Shown in pieces: positions 24,854-33,876 of a DNA stretch of 64,000 bases. The notes beneath the pieces are model-generated. The model ran no database searches. It saw only the letters and a list, made by a program, of their open reading frames with translations, and was not told the origin of the DNA. A program made the position numbers and the translations under genes. Source of the DNA: CAYSEW01 sp964430245. Lineage in GTDB: Bacteria; Bacteroidota; Bacteroidia; Flavobacteriales_D; Parvicellaceae. The stretch covers positions 1 through 64,000 of the forward strand of contig CAYSEW010000004.1 of the NCBI GenBank assembly GCA_964430245.1. The letters are read 5' to 3'. Numbering within the stretch: the first letter of the stretch is position 1; each line of letters opens with the position of its first letter.

Positions 24854-25744
24854 ATGTATTACAACAAAAACAGCACAGTTTATTTAAATGGAAAATGGAT
24901 AAAAGCATCGAATGCAAGTACTAGCCTTTATGGCCAAACATTACATTATGGCAATGGAGTATTTGAAGGAATTAGAGCTTACAACACAGAAGACGGGACA
25001 CAAATATTTAAAGCAAAAGAGCATTATGACAGACTTCTTTATTCAGCTAAAAAAATGCATATAAATGTAAAATACAACTCTCAGCAATTAGTTGACATTA
25101 CCTATGATTTACTACAAAAAAACAAGCTAACCAATGCTTACATAAGACCATTGATTTCACTAGGACCCAATATGTCATTACAACCAGTTAATGAAGTTAA
25201 TTTATTCATATGTGCTTGGAAATGGGAACGTTATTTAGGAGACCAACTACTGAGAGTACAAACATCTTCTTATACTAGACCTGACCCAAGATCATGTCAT
25301 GTAGAAGCGAAAACTGTTGGTCATTACACAAACTCAATACTAGCTACTACTGAAGCTAAACAAAATGGGTTTGATGAAGCACTATTGTTAGATGTTAACG
25401 GCTATGTAGCTGAAGGGCCAGGAGCTAATTTCTTTTTTGAAAAAAACAACAGTCTTTACACTTGTCCATTAGGTAATATATTACCTGGAATTACTAGAGC
25501 TACTGTACTTGAAATGGCAAAAACATTGGACATTAATGTAGTAGAAAAACATTTCACTAAAGAGGAAGTATATAATGCAAATGCTGCTTTTTTCTGTGGA
25601 ACTGCAGCAGAAATAGCAGGACTAGCATCATTAGACAATATTCCTTTTAAAAGCAAATGGAAAAACAGTCTGAGCTATGAGCTTTCACGAATGTACCAAC
25701 GAAATGTAATTAAAAGAACCTACCAATTTTTTGAACTAGTATAA
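24854..25744 (+). CDS. ilvE: Branched-chain amino acid aminotransferase
   Basis: IlvE transfers the amino group from glutamate to the 2-oxo acids of Ile, Val and Leu, the last step of their synthesis. The 296-residue length is typical of the fold-type IV family. The PLP lysine is Lys153 in VEAKTVGHYTNSI; the phosphate-binding and glycine-rich parts are VAEGPGANFFF and ILPGITRATV. The early segment LHYGNGVFEGIRAY is the family's opening signature. It is the first gene behind the double attenuator and starts the operon ilvE-D-B-N-C-A, 11 bases ahead of ilvD. Confidence 0.95.
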   Translation: MYYNKNSTVYLNGKWIKASNASTSLYGQTLHYGNGVFEGIRAYNTEDGTQIFKAKEHYDRLLYSAKKMHINVKYNSQQLVDITYDLLQKNKLTNAYIRPLISLGPNMSLQPVNEVNLFICAWKWERYLGDQLLRVQTSSYTRPDPRSCHVEAKTVGHYTNSILATTEAKQNGFDEALLLDVNGYVAEGPGANFFFEKNNSLYTCPLGNILPGITRATVLEMAKTLDINVVEKHFTKEEVYNANAAFFCGTAAEIAGLASLDNIPFKSKWKNSLSYELSRMYQRNVIKRTYQFFELV

Positions 25745-25755
25745 AATTAAATAAC

Positions 25756-27429
25756 ATGGAACTAAATAAATACAGCAAAAGAGTAACTCAAGATCCTTCT
25801 CAACCTGCAGCCCAAGCCATGCTGCATGCCATTGGATTGAAAAAAAATGATTTTAAAAAACCACTTATAGGAATAGCTAGCACTGGATATGAAGGTAATC
25901 CTTGTAACATGCACCTGAATGATCTTGCAAAAGAGACAAAGAAAGGAGTGAATAATGCTAATGGAGTTGGACTGATATTTAACACTATAGGTGTTAGTGA
26001 TGGGATCTCAATGGGGACACCTGGAATGAGATTTTCATTGCCATCAAGAGATATCATAGCAGACTCTATGGAAACAGTAATGGAAGGCATGAGCTATGAC
26101 GGAATGGTAACCGTAGTGGGATGCGATAAGAATATGCCAGGAGCACTTATGGCCATGCTTCGTGTAAACAGACCATCAATCTTAGTTTATGGTGGAACAA
26201 TAGCTCATGGAAAGCTAGGTAATAAAAAACTAGATGTTGTTTCTGCATTTGAAGCATGGGGAGAAAAAGTAGCTGGAAAGATCAGCAATAAACAATTCGA
26301 ATGTGTCGTAGAAAAAGCTTGTCCCGGTGCAGGTGCCTGTGGGGGAATGTATACAGCCAACACAATGGCTGCCGCAATAGAAGCAATGGGATTCAGCCTT
26401 CCTTATAACTCCTCTAATCCTGCCTTAGGAAAAAACAAAGTAAAAGAAGCCGAAAAAGCAGGAAATGCAGTAGTTAAACTCATAAAAAAAGACCTTACCC
26501 CATCAAAAATAATTACTAAAAAATCAATGGAAAATGCAATGGTTATCGCAACCGTTTTAGGAGGATCAACCAATGCAGTATTACATTTTCTAGCCATTGC
26601 AAGAACAGCAAATATTGACCTTACTTTAGAAGATCTAAAAAAAATAAGTCAACAAACACCTCTACTTGCAGACCTGAAACCTAGTGGGAAATATTTAATG
26701 GAAGACATCCACAAAATAGGTGGAATACCAGCAGTTATGAAATACCTACTAGAAAACAAAATGCTTCATGGGGATTGCATGACTGTAACTGGAAAAACAA
26801 TCGCTGAAAACCTAGCGAACATCCCATCATTAAATCCAAATCAAAAAGTAATAAGAAAAATAAATCAGCCTATTAAATCATCTGGACATATCAGAATATT
26901 AAAAGGAAACCTTGCACCAGAAGGTGCAGTTGCTAAAATCACTGGAAAAGAAGGATTGAAATTCACTGGTAAAGCAAATGTCTTTGACAGCGAACAAGCC
27001 GCCAATCATAGCATACAAAAAGGCTTAGTGATAAAAGGGGATGTTGTAGTAATAAGATATGAAGGTCCTAAAGGTGGACCTGGAATGCCAGAAATGCTTA
27101 AACCAACTGCAGCCATAATGGGTGCAGGGCTAGGAAAAGAGGTTGCACTCATAACAGATGGAAGATTTTCTGGAGGAACGCATGGTTTTGTTGTTGGCCA
27201 CATATCTCCAGAAGCACAAGATGGAGGACCATTAGCATTTGTAAAAAATGGAGACCAGATCACTATAGATGCTGAAAGAAATTCAATAGATGTGAAATTA
27301 TCTAGCGATGAATTACATAAAAGAAAATCTAACTGGGTTGCTCCAGCGCTTAAAGTAAAAAGAGGAGCTCTTTATAAATATGCATCAATGGTTTCATCTG
27401 CATCAAAAGGATGTATAACAGATAATTAA
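25756..27429 (+). CDS. ilvD: Dihydroxy-acid dehydratase
   Basis: IlvD dehydrates 2,3-dihydroxy acids to the 2-oxo acid precursors of Ile and Val using an iron-sulfur cluster. The 557-residue protein has the three cluster-associated cysteines in GNPCNMH, VGCDKNMPG and ACPGAGACGGMYTANTM, and the C-terminal signature DGRFSGGTHGFVVGHISPEA. Only one base separates it from ilvB, suggesting translational coupling. Confidence 0.96.
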   Translation: MELNKYSKRVTQDPSQPAAQAMLHAIGLKKNDFKKPLIGIASTGYEGNPCNMHLNDLAKETKKGVNNANGVGLIFNTIGVSDGISMGTPGMRFSLPSRDIIADSMETVMEGMSYDGMVTVVGCDKNMPGALMAMLRVNRPSILVYGGTIAHGKLGNKKLDVVSAFEAWGEKVAGKISNKQFECVVEKACPGAGACGGMYTANTMAAAIEAMGFSLPYNSSNPALGKNKVKEAEKAGNAVVKLIKKDLTPSKIITKKSMENAMVIATVLGGSTNAVLHFLAIARTANIDLTLEDLKKISQQTPLLADLKPSGKYLMEDIHKIGGIPAVMKYLLENKMLHGDCMTVTGKTIAENLANIPSLNPNQKVIRKINQPIKSSGHIRILKGNLAPEGAVAKITGKEGLKFTGKANVFDSEQAANHSIQKGLVIKGDVVVIRYEGPKGGPGMPEMLKPTAAIMGAGLGKEVALITDGRFSGGTHGFVVGHISPEAQDGGPLAFVKNGDQITIDAERNSIDVKLSSDELHKRKSNWVAPALKVKRGALYKYASMVSSASKGCITDN

Positions 27430-27430
27430 A

Positions 27431-29134
27431 ATGAAAACTCAACAAAAAATAAAGAAAACATCAGGCGCTCAAGCAGTTATTGAATGCTTATTAAATGAAA
27501 ATGTAGATACCCTTTTTGGATATCCTGGAGGTGCCATAATGCCAATTTATGACGCACTGTATGATTTTAAAGATAACATCAACCACATACTAGTTAGACA
27601 TGAGCAAGGTGCTACACACGCAGCTCAAGGTTATGCTCGAATTGCTGGAAAAACAGGTGTTTGCCTAGCTACATCAGGTCCTGGTGCAACTAACTTAATT
27701 ACTGGAATTGCTGATGCACAAATAGACTCTACTCCAATAGTCTGCATAACAGGACAAGTAGCAAGTCACCTATTAGGAACTGACGCTTTTCAGGAAACTG
27801 ATGTAGTTGGAATTTCAACTCCTGTCACAAAATGGAATACACAGGTAACTAAAGCAAAGGACATTCCTGAAGCAATAGCCAAAGCATTTTACATTGCTCA
27901 ATCCGGAAGACCTGGACCAGTATTAGTTGACATAACAAAAGATGCTCAATTCGAACAATTTGATTTTGAATATAAACCGTGCAAATCTATACGTAGCTAT
28001 GTTCCATCTCCTAAAACTGACTATAAACAAATCGAAAAAGCTGCTGATTTGATCAATCAAGCTAAAAAACCCTATGTGCTATTTGGACAGGGTGTACTAT
28101 TAGCAAATGCTCAAAATGAATTTAAATCCTTTATAGAAAAAGGAGACATTCCTTCTGCATGGACAATAATGGGACTTTCTGCCTTACCCACTAATCACCC
28201 TTTAAATGTAGGGATGCTAGGGATGCACGGGAATTACGCACCCAACCTGCTCACTAACGAATGTGATGTGCTAATTGCAGTAGGAATGAGATTCGATGAT
28301 CGAGTAACTGGAGATTTATCTAGATACGCTAAACAGGCAAAAGTCATTCACTTAGAAATAGACCCAGCTGAGATTGACAAAAATGTTAAAACTGATGTGG
28401 CAATAATTGGAGATTGCAAGAAAACTCTTCCATTGTTAACTCAATTAATTAACAAAAAGAGCCGTCATCAATGGCTTCACCAATTTAAAACATTAGAAAA
28501 AATAGAATTAGAACAAACTCATCAAAGTACTCATCACAAAGGAAATGAGCTTTCAATGAAAGAAGTAATTGAGGCTGTTTCTAACCAATCTAAAGGAGAA
28601 GCTATTCTTGTGACGGATGTTGGTCAGCACCAAATGATCGCACAACGAGTTTATCAATTTAAAAACTGGAGAAGCAATGTAACTTCTGGTGGATTAGGAA
28701 CCATGGGATTTGCATTGCCAGCTGCTTTTGGCGCTAAAATGGCAAGTCCTAATAGAGAAGTAATAGCTGTTATTGGTGATGGTGGATTTCAAATGACCAT
28801 CCAAGAATTAGGGACAATATTCCAATCAAAAACTACTATTAAAATCTTACTTCTGAACAATGAATTTCTGGGAATGGTTAGACAGTGGCAAGAATTATTC
28901 TTTGACAAAAGGTATTCATTTACGAACATGGTCAATCCAGACTTTCAAACCATTGCAAAAGGATATTCTATAGAAAGCGAAAAAGTTATAGAAAGAGATC
29001 AGCTGACTGCAGCAATAGATAAATTCTTAAATCATAAAGGCAGCTATCTACTGGAAGTAAAAGTAAAAAAAGAAGAAAATGTATTTCCAATGGTGCCAAC
29101 TGGTGCATCAGTCAGTGAAATAAGATTAAACTAA
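27431..29134 (+). CDS. ilvB: Acetolactate synthase large (catalytic) subunit
   Basis: This thiamine-diphosphate enzyme condenses pyruvate with pyruvate or 2-oxobutyrate. The 567-residue protein shows the N-terminal FGYPGGAIMPIYDAL, the catalytic glutamate in RHEQGATHAAQGYAR, and the C-terminal ThDP/Mg motif starting GDGGFQMTIQELGT and running through NNEFLGMVRQWQ. FAD-domain features such as GMRFDDRVTGDL are present as in true acetolactate synthases. The small subunit gene follows after 3 bases. Confidence 0.95.
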   Translation: MKTQQKIKKTSGAQAVIECLLNENVDTLFGYPGGAIMPIYDALYDFKDNINHILVRHEQGATHAAQGYARIAGKTGVCLATSGPGATNLITGIADAQIDSTPIVCITGQVASHLLGTDAFQETDVVGISTPVTKWNTQVTKAKDIPEAIAKAFYIAQSGRPGPVLVDITKDAQFEQFDFEYKPCKSIRSYVPSPKTDYKQIEKAADLINQAKKPYVLFGQGVLLANAQNEFKSFIEKGDIPSAWTIMGLSALPTNHPLNVGMLGMHGNYAPNLLTNECDVLIAVGMRFDDRVTGDLSRYAKQAKVIHLEIDPAEIDKNVKTDVAIIGDCKKTLPLLTQLINKKSRHQWLHQFKTLEKIELEQTHQSTHHKGNELSMKEVIEAVSNQSKGEAILVTDVGQHQMIAQRVYQFKNWRSNVTSGGLGTMGFALPAAFGAKMASPNREVIAVIGDGGFQMTIQELGTIFQSKTTIKILLLNNEFLGMVRQWQELFFDKRYSFTNMVNPDFQTIAKGYSIESEKVIERDQLTAAIDKFLNHKGSYLLEVKVKKEENVFPMVPTGASVSEIRLN

Positions 29135-29137
29135 ATT

Positions 29138-29671
29138 ATGATGAGAAAACAATATACCATATCCATATTTACTGAAAATCAAATTGGCTTGCTTAATAGA
29201 GTAAGTATAATTTTCACCAGAAGACATATCAATATTGAGAGTATTACAGCATCAGAAAGTGAAGAAGATGGCATACATCGTTATACAATTGTTATATCGG
29301 AAAAAGAGGAATTAGTCAAAAAAGTAGTTCTTCAACTTGAAAAACAAGTGGATATAGTAAAAGCTTTCTATCATAAAAACGAACAGGTTGTTTTCCAAGA
29401 AATAGCGCTTTATAAATTACCTGGAGATGTATTCAGAAACCTTCATGTAGAAAAAATAATAAGACATCATCACGCAAGAATTCTTGCGGTTGAAGAAGAA
29501 TTCATTGTACTTGAAAAAACAGGATACAAAGAAGAAACTCAAGAACTATTTGAAGAGCTAAAGTCTTTTGGATTATTAGAATTTGTTCGGTCTGGAAGAG
29601 TAGCAATAAGTAAACCCATGACAAAATTCAATGCCTACCTTAAAGAAGTTGAGAGGGCATCAATACAATAA
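29138..29671 (+). CDS. ilvN: Acetolactate synthase small (regulatory) subunit
   Basis: The 177-residue protein begins with an ACT domain (YTISIFTENQIGLLNRVSIIFTRRHINIESI), the site of valine feedback in this family, followed by the usual C-terminal ALS small-subunit domain that activates the large subunit. Two adjacent ATG codons at 29138 and 29141 are possible starts. Its position right after ilvB supports complex formation. Confidence 0.93.
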   Translation: MMRKQYTISIFTENQIGLLNRVSIIFTRRHINIESITASESEEDGIHRYTIVISEKEELVKKVVLQLEKQVDIVKAFYHKNEQVVFQEIALYKLPGDVFRNLHVEKIIRHHHARILAVEEEFIVLEKTGYKEETQELFEELKSFGLLEFVRSGRVAISKPMTKFNAYLKEVERASIQ

Positions 29672-29698
29672 ATAATAACAAATAAAAAAAACAAAACA

Positions 29699-30745
29699 AT
29701 GGCAACAATTAATTTTGGAGGTGTAGAAGAAAAAGTAATAACTAGAAAAGAATTTACACTTGAGAAAGCACGTGAAACACTAAAAAATGAAACTATAGCA
29801 GTTCTAGGTTATGGAATTCAGGGGCCTGGACAAGCATTAAACCTTAAGGATAATGGATTTAATGTAATAGTAGGTCAAAGAAAAAACTCTAAATCTTGGA
29901 ATAAAGCTATCAAAGATGGATGGAAACCAGGTGAAAACCTTTTCCCATTAGAAGAAGCAGCTAAAAAAGGAACAATTTTACAATATCTTCTATCAGACGC
30001 AGGCCAAATGTCTCAATGGAACATGATCAGAAGTCAACTTACATCAGAAAAAACACTTTATTTTTCTCATGGATTTGGAATCACCTATTCGGAGAAGACA
30101 GGGATAGTTCCTCCAAAAGATGTTGATGTAATTTTAGTTGCACCAAAAGGGTCAGGAACCTCACTAAGAAGACTTTTTCTAGAAAACAAAGGATTAAACT
30201 CAAGCTTTGCTGTACATCAAAATGCAACAGGAAATGCATTTAATAAAGCTGTAGCCTTAGGAATTGGTGTAGGATCGGGTTATTTATTTGAAACAAGCTT
30301 TAGAAAAGAAGTCTATTCAGACTTAACAGGAGAACGCGGAATACTTATGGGGGCATTAGCTGGTTTATTTGAAGCACAATATAATGTGCTTAGAAAAAAT
30401 GGCCACTCACCTTCAGAAGCATTCAATGAGACAGTAGAAGAATTAACACAAAGCTTAATGCCATTAGTTGCCGAAAATGGCATGGACTGGATGTTCGCTA
30501 ATACATCTACAACTGCTCAAAGAGGTGCATTGGATTGGAGACATAAATTCAGAGATGCCACAACACCTGTTTTTGACGAACTATATAATAAAGTTGCTTC
30601 TGGAGAAGAAGCTGAAGTTGTGATCAATTCAAACTCTAAAGGTGACTATAGAGCTCAACTTGAAACTGAGCTAATGGAAATAAAAAATTCTGAATTATGG
30701 AAAGCAGGTAAACAAGTTAGAAACCTACGACCTGAATTTAATTAA
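29699..30745 (+). CDS. ilvC: Ketol-acid reductoisomerase
   Basis: IlvC isomerises and reduces acetolactate or acetohydroxybutyrate with NAD(P)H. The 348-residue protein has the nucleotide-binding loop GYGIQGPGQALNLKDNG, followed by GQRKNSKSW, and the metal-binding C-terminal part with SDLTGERGILMG and the NGHSPSEAFNETVEELTQS helix. The sequence resembles the yeast Ilv5 type more than the Escherichia coli long form, as is usual in Bacteroidota. The serine of the canonical GYGSQG loop is isoleucine here. It lies 27 bases after ilvN and 2 bases before ilvA. Confidence 0.95.
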   Translation: MATINFGGVEEKVITRKEFTLEKARETLKNETIAVLGYGIQGPGQALNLKDNGFNVIVGQRKNSKSWNKAIKDGWKPGENLFPLEEAAKKGTILQYLLSDAGQMSQWNMIRSQLTSEKTLYFSHGFGITYSEKTGIVPPKDVDVILVAPKGSGTSLRRLFLENKGLNSSFAVHQNATGNAFNKAVALGIGVGSGYLFETSFRKEVYSDLTGERGILMGALAGLFEAQYNVLRKNGHSPSEAFNETVEELTQSLMPLVAENGMDWMFANTSTTAQRGALDWRHKFRDATTPVFDELYNKVASGEEAEVVINSNSKGDYRAQLETELMEIKNSELWKAGKQVRNLRPEFN

Positions 30746-30747
30746 AA

Positions 30748-31746
30748 ATGAAAACAAAAGGGATTACATATACACCAACATTAGAAAATGTAAAAGCTGC
30801 AGCCAATTCACTAAAGGATATAGCTGCAGTAACACCCTTATTGAAAAATGAAACGTATTCTGCTAAATACAATGCTAAAATCTATTTCAAAAGAGAGGAC
30901 CTTCAAGTAGTAAGATCCTATAAAATAAGAGGAGCCTATAATAAAATAGTTAATCTTTCTAATCTACAGCTTAAGAATGGAATAGTTTGTGCAAGTGCTG
31001 GAAATCATGCTCAAGGAGTAGCCTATTCATGTAAAAAGTTAGGAGTGAAAGGAACCATATTTGTACCTGAAACAACTCCTCTTCAAAAACTAGAAAGAAT
31101 CATTTGGTTCGGAGGAAAAAACATTGAATTAATTCTTCATGGAAGCACTTTTGACGATGCTAATAATAAGGCATTAAATTATGCTAAAAAGAAAAAGAAA
31201 TCATACATACCCCCATTTAATGATAAAAAAATAATTGAAGGACAAGCTACCATAGCACTTGAACTATTAGAGCAATCAAAGAAACCAATTGATTATTTAT
31301 TTATACCCGTAGGTGGTGGTGGACTAGCAGCAGGAATAAGTGAAATATTCAAAATACTATCTCCAACAACAAAATTGATAGGTGTTGAACCTGCAGGGGC
31401 TCCTTCAATGACAGCATCAATTAAAGAAAAAAAGGTTATATCCTTAAAAACGGTGAACAAATTTGTTGATGGTGCATCAGTTAAAAAAGTTGGTGATTTG
31501 AATTATGAGATCTGCAAAAACAACCTAGATAGAATGACCACAGTTAAAGAAAAAACCATATGCAAATGTATCATTGAACTTTACAACAAAGATGCTATAG
31601 TAGCAGAGCCTGCAGGTGCTTTAAGCATCTCTGCTTTAGAGCAATACAGGAATGAGATTAAGGGTAAAAATATTGTTTGCATATTAAGTGGGAGTAATAA
31701 TGACATCAACAGAATGAATGAGATAAAAAGAATAGCAACACGTTAA
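30748..31746 (+). CDS. ilvA: Threonine dehydratase, short form lacking regulatory ACT domain
   Basis: IlvA converts threonine to 2-oxobutyrate, the isoleucine-specific entry step. The 332-residue protein has the PLP lysine Lys59 in VVRSYKIRGAYNK, SAGNHAQGVAYSCKKLG and the phosphate-binding GGGGLAAG loop. It ends at NDINRMNEIKRIATR, exactly where biosynthetic enzymes continue into a C-terminal ACT-like domain that binds isoleucine. No remnant of that domain is visible downstream. The operon position supports a biosynthetic role; without the ACT domain, allosteric isoleucine inhibition may be lost. Confidence 0.92.
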   Translation: MKTKGITYTPTLENVKAAANSLKDIAAVTPLLKNETYSAKYNAKIYFKREDLQVVRSYKIRGAYNKIVNLSNLQLKNGIVCASAGNHAQGVAYSCKKLGVKGTIFVPETTPLQKLERIIWFGGKNIELILHGSTFDDANNKALNYAKKKKKSYIPPFNDKKIIEGQATIALELLEQSKKPIDYLFIPVGGGGLAAGISEIFKILSPTTKLIGVEPAGAPSMTASIKEKKVISLKTVNKFVDGASVKKVGDLNYEICKNNLDRMTTVKEKTICKCIIELYNKDAIVAEPAGALSISALEQYRNEIKGKNIVCILSGSNNDINRMNEIKRIATR

Positions 31747-31795
31747 ATTTCATTATAATATTTTGTTTGTTTTTTTTAAAATATTACTTTCAAAT

Positions 31796-32191
31796 ATGAT
31801 AATCAAACAAACAGAAAGCCTCATCTGCTTTGAATTTGGAACTATTGAACTTAAAAACGGAATCCTTGTTCAATGCTATCATAAAAACACTATTGTAGAC
31901 TTAGATAAAGTGTATTTAATGGAAGCAGCTATAGAAACTTTAACCAAAAAAAAGAAAATACCATTTTTATTTCTTGGAAAAGAAGGAGTCGAACCAACAT
32001 TAGAAGCTAGAAAATATAGCTCATCAGAAAAAGCAAATAAATACATTTCAGCTATTGCTATAGTAATAGAAAAAGGAAATTTAGCCCATAAAATTTTTGG
32101 AAACATACTTTTAACTATAGACAAAAGACCAAACCCCATCAAAATTTTCACTAATGAAAATAAAGCCATTTCGTGGTTAAGTAAATACTAA
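31796..32191 (+). CDS. Conserved hypothetical protein, copy 1 of a tandem pair
   Basis: The ATG at 31796 gives 131 residues (an upstream TTG is less likely). The protein opens with IIKQTESLICFEFGTIELKNGILVQ and shows ARKYSSSEKANKYISAIAIVIEKGNLAHKIFGN, then a C-terminal WLSKY. This layout resembles small Bacteroidota proteins with a SpoIIAA/STAS-like alpha-beta fold, but the assignment is not certain. It lies 50 bases after ilvA and could be read by run-through from the ilv transcript. A paralog follows at 32379. Confidence 0.65.
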   Translation: MIIKQTESLICFEFGTIELKNGILVQCYHKNTIVDLDKVYLMEAAIETLTKKKKIPFLFLGKEGVEPTLEARKYSSSEKANKYISAIAIVIEKGNLAHKIFGNILLTIDKRPNPIKIFTNENKAISWLSKY

Positions 32192-32378
32192 ATTTCTATT
32201 TTCAGAATATATATTTAGCTATTTCGTAAAACAATTCAAATTATTACATACTTCAATATGGAATAACGAAATCCTTTATTCAGTCATTGATTAGAGAATA
32301 AAAAAAATACTTACTATGTATTTTACTTTTTATTTATTAAATAATTCATTATCTTATATTTAACTAACTTCTTCGGTC

Positions 32379-32780
32379 ATTAAAACAGAAACAAAAAATA
32401 TTATCAACTTTGATTTTGGATCCATAGAATTAAGGAATGGAATTCTTGTACAGTTTTACAATGAAAACACTACAGTTGATATGGAAAAAGTGCTGTTAAT
32501 TAAGAAAGCAACTAAAGAATTGACAAAAGAAAAAAGAACCCCTTTATTACTTATTGGTAAAAGAGGAGTACAACCAACAATCGAGGTAAGGAAGTATGGT
32601 TCTACTGAAGAAGCCAATAAATACATTTCTGCTATGGCAATTTTAATTATTGAAGGAAATATAGCCCATAGACTATATGGCAATATGATATTAAATTTAG
32701 ATAAAAGACCAATGCCTTCTAAACTTTTTGTCAATAAAGAAAAGGCCATTCAATGGTTAGAAAAATTCAACAATAAATAA
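32379..32780 (+). CDS. Conserved hypothetical protein, copy 2; no standard start codon
   Basis: The frame is open from 32364 to 32780 and its translation aligns with copy 1 over the whole length (IKTETKNIINFDFGSIELRNGILVQ, then RKYGSTEEANKYISAMAIL). The first ATG in this frame is at 32481, which would remove about 34 residues of the conserved N-terminus. No ATG, GTG or TTG lies at the expected start; the best candidate is ATT at 32379. The gene may use a rare ATT start or may have lost its start codon. The remaining frame has no other lesion, and about half of the residues match copy 1, which argues for recent or continuing function. Confidence 0.6.
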   Translation: MKTETKNIINFDFGSIELRNGILVQFYNENTTVDMEKVLLIKKATKELTKEKRTPLLLIGKRGVQPTIEVRKYGSTEEANKYISAMAILIIEGNIAHRLYGNMILNLDKRPMPSKLFVNKEKAIQWLEKFNNK

Positions 32781-32821
32781 ATATTTAATCTCAAAAAATA
32801 AATTACTGTTTTCAATATATA

Positions 32822-32911
32822 ATGAGCGAATCTCAACCAAAAGTAAAATGTGATAAATGTTCCGAAAAGATTCATCGTCAAAATAGAGTTACAGAAATTA
32901 GAATCTATTAA
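32822..32911 (+). CDS. Possible 29-residue CxxC micro-protein
   Basis: An ATG-initiated frame encodes SESQPKVKCDKCSEKIHRQNRV and a short Ile/Arg tail. A single CxxC followed by a His could bind metal, or this may be a remnant of a longer zinc-ribbon protein. It lies in the gap between copy 2 of the tandem pair and the convergent phosphodiesterase gene. Evidence is weak. Confidence 0.25.
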   Translation: MSESQPKVKCDKCSEKIHRQNRVTEIRIY

Positions 32912-32924
32912 CTTTTTCTTTTAA

Positions 32925-33785
32925 TTATTCTAATAAAAACAATAATTCCAAAGGCATGTGATCTGAAAGACCTACTGTTTCAGGATACATTCTCTCACCT
33001 ACTACCCAATCATTCCCAATTAACAAAATCTTTTTCAGCACTTGTTCAAATGACGAATCATTTTCACGTATAAGAATATAATCGATAATGCTTGTTTTTT
33101 CATGATTACTATAATTATAATCTCCATCTAAAGGCGTATCAACAGCATTAAGAATAGAAAGCATGGAGTTGTAATTTTTTTCATTTTCAAAAGAACAATT
33201 TAGGTCACCGCAAATTAGCTGCGGAACACCTTTTGATTCATATGGAAGTATTAATTCATCATAAATCATTTGAAATTGACGATTATTCACACTTCCACCA
33301 TTGGTATGGGTTCCTATGAGATGAAATGTCTTTTCATTCCATTTTCCTTGAAATAGAACAGCGCCTTTGCGTGCCCACCTGCTGGATCCAGTTGCTACAT
33401 CGAACTTGACACTAGCAATTTCTTGAAGATCGATCTTACTCAAAACCCATACTCCTCCATTGGTTTTAAAACTAAAGAACCTAAAATTCAAAGGTTTGGA
33501 TATAAAAGGGTATTTATCTTTTAATTTTCTTTTTAAGACTCTTCTAGCTCTAAAATGAAAAGCTTCCTGTATCACCAAAATATCATAATCTCTTTTAATG
33601 AATTCATCAGCAATTAATTTTGCCCTTTGTAGCTTTTTAGTAGTATGATAAATAGTTCCTGGAAGCATGTGTATATTCCAGGATAAAACACTGATGGTTT
33701 CTTTATAGTTAGTTGTATCGGCCTGCCCAATTAGTGTATTATGAATGATTGATAATAAAATAATATTTAATTTAAAGAACTTCAT
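32925..33785 (-). CDS. Secreted endonuclease/exonuclease/phosphatase family hydrolase, sphingomyelinase-like
   Basis: The 286-residue protein has a signal peptide (about residues 1-21). It then carries the DNase I-like fold signatures: SWNIHMLPG with Asn37, VIQEAF with metal-binding Glu74, GTHTNGG, CGDLNCSF (Asp194/Asn196) and GLSDHMPLE (Asp275-His276). The WNIHMLPG and IQEAFHFRARR wording is typical of the bacterial neutral sphingomyelinase branch, though other phosphodiesterases or nucleases cannot be excluded. A ceramidase is encoded 2.5 kb away on the other strand, which fits sphingolipid breakdown. Confidence 0.78.
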   Translation of the reverse strand: MKFFKLNIILLSIIHNTLIGQADTTNYKETISVLSWNIHMLPGTIYHTTKKLQRAKLIADEFIKRDYDILVIQEAFHFRARRVLKRKLKDKYPFISKPLNFRFFSFKTNGGVWVLSKIDLQEIASVKFDVATGSSRWARKGAVLFQGKWNEKTFHLIGTHTNGGSVNNRQFQMIYDELILPYESKGVPQLICGDLNCSFENEKNYNSMLSILNAVDTPLDGDYNYSNHEKTSIIDYILIRENDSSFEQVLKKILLIGNDWVVGERMYPETVGLSDHMPLELLFLLE

Positions 33786-33876
33786 AAGACAATTATTTCA
33801 ATATAATCATTTCATTATGTAAATTAAACAACTTTATTTTTTTTATACGTTTTAAATTAGACTATCTCATCATTTT

